A DNA stretch of 19,675 nt from Pelobacter sp. UBA6093 (GTDB taxonomy: Bacteria > Desulfobacterota > Desulfuromonadia > Desulfuromonadales > Syntrophotaleaceae): positions 147,933-167,607 of the forward strand of contig DIWZ01000012.1 in the NCBI GenBank assembly GCA_002435955.1. The letters run 5' to 3'. Positions 15,830 through 19,675 of the stretch are shown here, in pieces. The number at the start of each line of letters is the position of its first letter. The first letter of the stretch is position 1. The notes beneath the pieces are model-generated. The model searched no databases and was not told where the DNA came from. It worked only from the letters and a program-made list of their open reading frames with translations. Made by a program: the position numbers and the translations under genes.

Positions 15830-16264
15830 TTACGAGTGGCTTTTCTTTTTGTCCTTGCCCTTGCCATTGGCTTTGCCGGCGGTGGGGTGCCACCCCAGTT
15901 CCCCCTGCTTGAGATCCTTGAAGGCAGCCGAGCCCGGCTTGATACCGAGACTCTTGGCCAGAGCCCCCCAGCCCTGACCCTTGTGACGACGGTACGCATT
16001 GATAACGACATCAATGGGCTGGTTGGTCTGTCGTGCCAACCAAAAACAGATCGCGGCGTCGGCCGGTTCATCGACGGAGCGAAAAACCAGATCGAGCTGG
16101 GGGCCGGAACCACCGAAATGGGCCCCCACCTGCGCGCGGAAACCACCGATATCGCCCTCCGCGCTGACGTTGAGGCTATGCAGGTAGGCGTTGAAATCGG
16201 CGTGAGCGAGTCCTGCGCTGAACAGAACTATGGCGAGGGTCATTACGAGAGGTCGCAAGTGCAT
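15830..16264 (-). CDS. small exported protein, unknown function
   Basis: A 144-residue protein with a clear signal peptide (cleavage after AHA, residue 23). The mature part begins DFNAYLHSLNVSAEGDIGGF, includes ADAAICFWLARQTNQPIDVV and a helix-turn segment AYRRHKGQGWGALAKSLGIK, and ends in a Lys/Gly-rich basic tail (KANGKGKDKKKSHS). I recall similar uncharacterised exported proteins in deltaproteobacteria but no named domain. The start at 16264 is set by AGGAGG seven bases upstream; the ATG two codons earlier would overlap that site, and the open frame extending to 16546 lacks any signal sequence at its N-terminus. Confidence 0.75.
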   Translation of the reverse strand: MHLRPLVMTLAIVLFSAGLAHADFNAYLHSLNVSAEGDIGGFRAQVGAHFGGSGPQLDLVFRSVDEPADAAICFWLARQTNQPIDVVINAYRRHKGQGWGALAKSLGIKPGSAAFKDLKQGELGWHPTAGKANGKGKDKKKSHS

Positions 16265-16572
16265 GGTCATTCCTCCTGAATGTAGAAAAAAGTCAGCGAA
16301 CGGGGCGATCGCCGGTTTCGGTAACGACTGTTCGATCCTCGCAGGAACCGTGCCAGACGCGCATGGCGCCCGAAGGACGCATTCATGATTCTGGGTGCGC
16401 TGCAAAAACAGACTATATGGTGCAGCACCGACAATAAAGGACCATGCACTCCGGCTTTTTGCAGGCTGCTTTGCGAGCGTCCCCATCTCTATATCTCTAC
16501 ACTCGTTCTCATGATGGCCTTGTCGGTTGTTCTTCTCCTCGACCAAAAAAAAATTTGGCCAAGTTATATGAT
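16265..16572. other. gene-free interval between divergent genes
   Basis: About 430 bases separate the divergent genes at 16264 (minus) and 16697 (plus). The first 300 are GC-rich without a recognisable gene or RNA; the open frames present have no family likeness or ribosome sites. The base composition turns AT-rich from 16545, where the inverted repeat described separately lies. Confidence 0.5.
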
Positions 16573-16606
16573 ATCTGATATATATGTTTTTCCATATAAA
16601 TCAGAT
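16573..16606. promoter_or_regulatory. AT-rich inverted repeat upstream of the C_GCAxxG gene (candidate operator)
   Basis: Arms ATCTGATATATATG (16573-16586) and CATATAAATCAGAT (16593-16606) pair at 13 of 14 positions around a six-base TTTTTC spacer. The site sits 91 bases upstream of the start codon at 16697, where a promoter/operator would be expected. It fits a dimeric repressor site or a promoter-region cruciform; there is no T-tract after it. The regulator cannot be named. Confidence 0.45.
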
Positions 16607-16696
16607 GGCTCGGATGACTGGTGAACTAGGCCGGAGGGGCGAAATGTTTGCCAGCCAGCGGCCGCCTGTTTCTCTCTATCAGGAGTAGATAAATCG

Positions 16697-17053
16697 ATGC
16701 AAAATGAAACTATGTTGGATGTCGCCGGTTTTCTTTTCAAAAAAGGCAGAAAGAACTGTGCCGAAGCGGTTGCCGAAGCCTGGCAGAAGGTGTCCGGAAG
16801 GGATCCTGAATTAAAGGAGAACTTGAGCAAGTGCGGTTCCGGCAGGGCTCCGCAAGGATTGTGCGGGGCCATTTATGCCGCCCAACTCGTCTCCGACGAA
16901 GACAAAAAGGCCGAGCTTAACGATCGCTTCGCGGATGCCGCCGGTTCGCTTCTGTGCCAGGAAATCCGCTCGATGAAAAAACTCTCCTGTCCGGGCTGCG
17001 TCGAGTTGGCAGCCGCACTGCTTGAAGAGAATCTGCGGGAAACGGTCGCCTGA
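16697..17053 (+). CDS. C_GCAxxG_C_C family (redox) protein
   Basis: A 118-residue small soluble protein with the six-cysteine pattern of the C_GCAxxG_C_C family: Cys21 in the NCAEAV helix, Cys46 and Cys56 in KCGSGRAPQGLCGAIYAA, Cys87, and Cys98/Cys101 in LSCPGC. Family members are small, mostly anaerobe-associated proteins presumed to bind metal or act in thiol redox chemistry; some homologues carry selenocysteine, but here all positions are ordinary TGT/TGC codons. The central GCAxxG is altered to CGSGRAPQG. The ATG has AGGAG eleven bases upstream. It is monocistronic and faces the minus-strand VOC gene; the 100 bases between them show no obvious terminator. Confidence 0.85.
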   Translation: MQNETMLDVAGFLFKKGRKNCAEAVAEAWQKVSGRDPELKENLSKCGSGRAPQGLCGAIYAAQLVSDEDKKAELNDRFADAAGSLLCQEIRSMKKLSCPGCVELAAALLEENLRETVA

Positions 17054-17156
17054 GCGGCCGAACAATCCAGGGACCTTCGGGGAAACCCCGACCTCCGGCC
17101 GGTAGTCGTCATCGGAAAAGAAAGTTTGTTGTCGTCGATTTCCCCTCTGGGTGATG

Positions 17157-17594
17157 CTACCCGATCTCTTGAGCAAGCCCGATGAGAATTCCTTCGGGGC
17201 CCCGGATGTAACAGAGCCGATACGTGTCTTTGTACTGGACCACTTCACCGACGAGCTCCGCGCCGCGTTTGCCCAGCCGGGCGAGCGTGTCGTCGATGTC
17301 CTCCACGGTGAACATGACGCGTAGGTAACCGAGAGCGTTCACCGGGGCGCTGCGGTGATCGGCGACCACAGGCGGCGCGTGGAACCGGGATATCTCGATC
17401 CGGCTGTGACCGTCCGGCGTACGCATCATGGCAATCTCGACGCGCATGTCGCGCAATCCGGTGACGCCATCTGCCCAGTCTCCCTCGATTGGGGCGCGCC
17501 GCTCGAACTCGAGGCCAAGCTCGGTGAAGAACTCAATGGCGGCGTCGATGTCTTCCACCACCATACCGACGTTGTCCATACGCTTTACCGTCAT
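17157..17594 (-). CDS. VOC (glyoxalase/bleomycin-resistance-like) family protein
   Basis: A 145-residue protein with two beta-alpha-beta-beta-beta modules: VGMVVEDIDAAIEFFTELGL at 9-28 with RIEISRF near 65-71, then LGYLRVMFTVEDIDDTLARL near 89-108 with the closing CYIRGPEGILIGLAQ. This is the standard VOC fold. Of the four usual metal ligands, the first His is Asn8 and the third is replaced, while the two Glu positions remain, so metal chemistry is doubtful. The substrate is unknown. The start at 17594 follows AAGGAGACATC. It is the first of three small minus-strand genes (VOC, broken SRPBCC, DHFR-like), a set that often travels together in accessory regions; they do not overlap and need not be one transcript. 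Confidence 0.87.
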   Translation of the reverse strand: MTVKRMDNVGMVVEDIDAAIEFFTELGLEFERRAPIEGDWADGVTGLRDMRVEIAMMRTPDGHSRIEISRFHAPPVVADHRSAPVNALGYLRVMFTVEDIDDTLARLGKRGAELVGEVVQYKDTYRLCYIRGPEGILIGLAQEIG

Positions 17595-17672
17595 GATGTC
17601 TCCTTGGCGTCTAATGCCCGGGTTCGGTCGTGTAGCGGAGTAACGTCGACTGCAACCCGTTGTGCGCATACT

Positions 17673-17953
17673 TCAGAGTCTTTCGAGTCCATCAGGGAAT
17701 CGATTCGCTATCAGGTTCAAGCTGATGTTGTGTTCGAGCAGCACCTTCAACCCAGCAAGCACATGCGTGTACCCTTCGGTTGAGCCGATTGCCTCTCCTG
17801 CAACCTTATTCAGATCTCCGCTAAAGCCGGTGTTCGTAATGCTGACGAAAGTCGTGTTGTCTGGCGAGGGATGAAAATCCACTCTACGGTTGTGGGGGTG
17901 CCATACGCCGTGTCCAGTCCGCCAGACAGCCTCGTGCAGAAGTAATCAGCCAA
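17673..17953 (-). pseudogene. SRPBCC (AHSA1/START-like) domain gene, 5'-truncated and frameshifted
   Basis: The C-terminal half of a SRPBCC protein in two frames. The upstream frame reads ADYFCTRLSGGLDTAYGTPT and VEWIF, and the downstream one HPSPDNTTFVSITNTGFSGD to LLEHNISLNLIANRFPDGLE. They join if one base is restored in the A-run at 17874-17877. Intact homologues have roughly 70-90 more residues at the N-terminus; here the frame meets TAA (17954-17956) and then GGGGTCGAAATAATT (minus strand), a repeat-type end. The shorter frame 17673-17882 may be called as a 69-residue protein but lacks half the domain. A homopolymer sequencing error could explain the shift, but not the truncation. Confidence 0.7.
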
Positions 17954-17990
17954 TTATTTCGACCCCAGCCCCGGCAGCCCTAATTTAAGC

Positions 17991-18593
17991 TCAAAACGAC
18001 CCTGTCCTCACTTCGCCGACACGCTTGTAATTAGCAAAAATAACTCCGAGTGGGGAAACTTTGCAGTCAGTTAATTCAAACGCTATTGGAATCGCACCTT
18101 CGTCAAATAGACGTTTACCTGAGCCGAGCGTTACAGGGAAAATTTTGAGCCACATTTCATCAACTAAATCGTAGGTCAAGAGAGTCTGTATTAAATTGCC
18201 GCTCCCCCAAACGTGCAGGTCGGGGCCATCTTCCTTTTTAAGTTTCTTCACCATTTCGGCAACATTGTCAGTAAGAAGCACAGAATTTTCCCAATCAAGC
18301 TTGTAGGCTGAGTTATGAGACGCAACATATTTTTTAACTTCGTTGATACCTGGCCACCCCGCGGCGTGATGCGGCCAGTATCCTGCGAAAATTTCATACG
18401 TCTTCCGACCAAGAAGCAACTCAGATCGTTCTAGCGACATCTGCTCCCCCATCACCTTGCCCGCAAAATCGTCAAAGTATGGAACTGTCCAGCCACCATG
18501 CTTAAAACCTCCGGAAGTATCCTCCTCGGGTCCACCCGGTGCCTGCATCACTCCGTCGAGACTAACAAATGTAATGACGATGATATTTCGCAT
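17991..18593 (-). CDS. dihydrofolate reductase family protein (RibD C-terminal-like)
   Basis: A 200-residue protein of the RibD_C/YwjB group: ITFVSLDGVMQAPGG at the N-terminus (NADPH-site strand and loop), ELLLGRKTYEIFAGYWP near 58-74, DLHVWGSGNLIQTLL near 125-139 (Gly-Ser-Gly of the cofactor loop), and DEMWLKIFPVTLGSGKRLF near 145-163. Members are NADPH-binding reductases often called 'dihydrofolate reductase family'; true folate activity is seldom shown. The start has AGGAAA eight bases upstream of ATG. It lies 38 bases upstream of the SRPBCC remnant on the same strand. The region upstream (18600-18900) is repeat-like and without a clear gene. Confidence 0.9.
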   Translation of the reverse strand: MRNIIVITFVSLDGVMQAPGGPEEDTSGGFKHGGWTVPYFDDFAGKVMGEQMSLERSELLLGRKTYEIFAGYWPHHAAGWPGINEVKKYVASHNSAYKLDWENSVLLTDNVAEMVKKLKKEDGPDLHVWGSGNLIQTLLTYDLVDEMWLKIFPVTLGSGKRLFDEGAIPIAFELTDCKVSPLGVIFANYKRVGEVRTGSF

Positions 18594-18706
18594 GGGTATT
18601 TTCCTAATCTATGTATAGGTTCACCTCATTTCGGCCATCTCATTTTTGATCATAACCTAACTGATGAGGGTGTCCATTTTTCGTGGGTAGGTCCGGAAGT
18701 GATAAA

Positions 18707-18727
18707 GGGGACAGGTTTATTTTTTGC
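18707..18727 (+). repeat. RAYT-associated repeat motif GGGGACAGGTTTATT
   Basis: GGGGACAGGTTTATTTTTTGC matches, with small changes, the minus-strand motif at 12801-12820 that flanks RAYT fragment B. Such sequences typically border RAYT genes. Here it lies 195 bases downstream of RAYT fragment C, in an otherwise gene-free stretch (18600-18920). A 71-codon minus-strand frame across it (18640-18855, containing a single hydrophobic helix) reads straight through the repeat, so I do not accept it as a gene. Confidence 0.65.
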
Positions 18728-18921
18728 TTGTGGTTCCACCAAACGATTAGGCCGGCAACGACGATTAACAGGTATGTATCGTAAGGTTGGGCATCCGGAA
18801 AGATCAGGTTCATCAACTGGAAATGGAAAAATGGAAGCTGTAGGGGTAGGGCCACGATAAGTGATTGTTTTCAAACAGTAATGTTTCAAAAATAGGTATT
18901 TTCAGGCCTTATATCGCCCTT

Positions 18922-19077
18922 TTAAACCTTCAAACCGTATCGTTCTCTTACCTGATAAAGCCAGTGGAGCCATCGGTTTCTGTCTTTCGAAAACCTGAGC
19001 AAGAATTCCCTTTTGTGGCACCGGTGGGTGATGTGCCAGATGTGTCCGGGGAGATAATGTCGTTTGGCTCTGGCCAT
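18922..19077 (-). pseudogene. RAYT (Y1_Tnp) transposase N-terminal fragment C
   Basis: ATG opens MARAKRHYLPGHIWHITHRC followed by HKREFLLRFSKDRNRWLHWL and ends YGLKV before TAA. This is the N-terminal region of a third RAYT subgroup (MARxxRxYxPGxxWHITHRCHxREFLL), whose intact members continue with VLDYxVTSNHIHLL. As with fragments A and B, the gene stops before the HUH motif. The flanks carry related sequences, CCTTATATCGCCCTTTT at 18908 and CTATATCGGCCTTTTC at 19089, which look like REP arms. Confidence 0.82.
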
Positions 19078-19167
19078 GGATATTTCCTATATCGGCCTTT
19101 TCGCACACAAAAACAATGATATAGCCGTCAAAAAGGCCCTTTTTTCAAGGAATTATCTTTTCATTTC

Positions 19168-19225
19168 AGCTAATTAGCTTGGCCCGACCCCCTTGGAGAC
19201 CCTCCGGTTAACTTGGTCCGACCCC
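19168..19225. repeat. palindrome and two CTTGGYCCGACCCC motifs beside the intron remnant
   Basis: A perfect 12-base palindrome AGCTAATTAGCT (19168-19179) is followed by CTTGGCCCGACCCC (19178-19191) and CTTGGTCCGACCCC (19212-19225). The second lies inside GGTTAACTTGGTCCGACCCC (19206-19225), the inverse of the 20-mer in the 90-base repeats with one mismatch. The motif ends eleven bases before the group II intron maturase fragment begins. Confidence 0.75.
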
Positions 19226-19236
19226 ATTCCCCAGCC

Positions 19237-19536
19237 TTCGGCATTTCCGAACAGTACCGCGACATCCCGGAGATAGACGGTTGGATCAGGCGGCGGGTGC
19301 GGATGTGCTACTGGAAACAGTGGCGATGGTGCCGCACCAAGATTCGGGACCTGCTCAAACTCGGCACCCTTCTGGGTACCGCCATCCGCGCGGGCATGAA
19401 CAGAAACGGCCCGTGGGCGATGGCCCGAAGACTGGCCGCCCAGTCCGGTATGACCAACCAATGGTTGAAGGAGCAAGGTCTCATATCTGTCAAAGAACTG
19501 TGGGTGGAAATCCATTACCCGGCTACGGCCCGGTAG
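19237..19536 (+). pseudogene. group II intron reverse transcriptase/maturase, C-terminal fragment
   Basis: The frame from FGISEQYR through IPEIDGWIRRRVRMCYWKQW, KIRDLLKLGT, QSGMTNQWLKEQGL and SVKELWVEIHYPATAR is the GIIM (maturase X) domain that ends bacterial intron-encoded LtrA-like proteins. Only 99 of about 420-450 residues remain; the whole reverse-transcriptase domain is missing. The break is at the repeat motif ending at 19225. An apparent start in the repeat (GTG at 19213) is fortuitous. The stop codon lies ten bases before intron domain V, the usual arrangement when the ORF occupies domain IV. Confidence 0.88.
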
Positions 19537-19545
19537 CTCTGTGAC

Positions 19546-19613
19546 CCGCCCGGTGCGGACCCGCATGCCGGGTGGAGTGGGGGCTGGGGGAGAAAAACCC
19601 CCGGCTACCCGAT
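19546..19613 (+). ncRNA. group II intron domains V and VI (3' end of intron)
   Basis: Domain V: an 8-bp helix CCGCCCGG/CCGGGTGG (19546-19553 with 19568-19575), including the G-U wobble of a CGC catalytic triad, a two-base bulge TG (19566-19567), then 4 bp TGCG/CGCA closed by the tetraloop GACC. Domain VI: stem from about 19579 to 19610 with GGGGG/CCCCC around AGAAAAA and an unpaired A at 19607, followed by CCCGAT. The A is seven bases from the likely intron end at 19613, the correct branch-point spacing. The CGC triad is that of group IIC-type introns. The 5' part of the intron is missing. Confidence 0.82.
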
Positions 19614-19675
19614 TTTCCCCCACGTTTCCCCGAAAGGATAGCCGCGGCGGACAGGGAGTCATCCCACCACGCTGC

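Noticed and set aside
16385..16624. A 79-codon plus-strand frame with a hydrophobic stretch
   Set aside because: It lacks a ribosome site, spans the AT-rich inverted repeat and has no family likeness.
17595..17672. Possible integron attC site between VOC and SRPBCC genes, suggested by the cassette-like gene set
   Set aside because: I could not find paired RYYYAAC/GTTRRRY cores with the required symmetry.
18640..18855. A 71-codon minus-strand frame with one hydrophobic helix
   Set aside because: It reads through the GGGGACAGGTTTATT repeat motif and has no independent support; possibly a scrap of a lost gene.

Overview
The window reads as chromosomal DNA of a Gram-negative, probably anaerobic or facultative deltaproteobacterium-like organism (Desulfuromonadales/Geobacter type). 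This rests on a PocR-domain histidine kinase, a c-type-haem DUF3365 sensor fused to GGDEF-EAL, a C_GCAxxG_C_C redox protein, several exported proteins and lipoproteins with strong AGGAGG ribosome sites, and REP-associated (RAYT) transposase remnants. The taxonomy is inference; no rRNA, tRNA or marker gene is present.

Left part (1-9.65 kb): single, mostly minus-strand housekeeping or accessory genes. They are a short-chain dehydrogenase, an exported peptidoglycan-binding-domain protein with a clear Rho-independent terminator, a DUF4019 exported protein, a PutP-like sodium:solute symporter, and a large membrane sensor (periplasmic CxxCH domain, two PAS, GGDEF, EAL) with all recognisable cyclic-di-GMP motifs. 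After a 560-base gap comes a plus-strand PocR-PAS-HisKA_2 kinase. These two sensors are the regulatory core of the window.

Middle (9.8-12.9 kb): a decayed, repeat-rich stretch. It holds a coiled-coil lipoprotein, an exact 2 x 90-base tandem duplication carrying the motif GGGGTCGGACC, a 5'-truncated and frameshifted pseudogene of an unrecognised family, a Cys-rich lipoprotein, a probable porin C-terminal scrap, a small periplasmic protein, and two RAYT N-terminal fragments pointing at each other.

Right part (12.86-19.7 kb): an NCS2-type permease, a DUF924 protein, an unknown four-helix membrane protein, a small exported protein, and a six-cysteine C_GCAxxG protein behind a long AT-rich inverted repeat. 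A run of small enzymes follows (VOC protein, broken SRPBCC gene, DHFR/RibD-like reductase). The edge is a second decayed zone: a third RAYT N-terminal fragment, more GGGGTCGGACC-type motifs, and the 3' end of a group II intron (maturase C-terminus, domain V, domain VI with bulged A).

Most genes stand alone with their own ribosome sites; I see no convincing operon. The most unusual content is the debris: three RAYT fragments all ending before the catalytic HUH motif, and a shared dispersed motif at the edges of pseudogenes and of the intron remnant. I did not find a convincing new multi-gene system.
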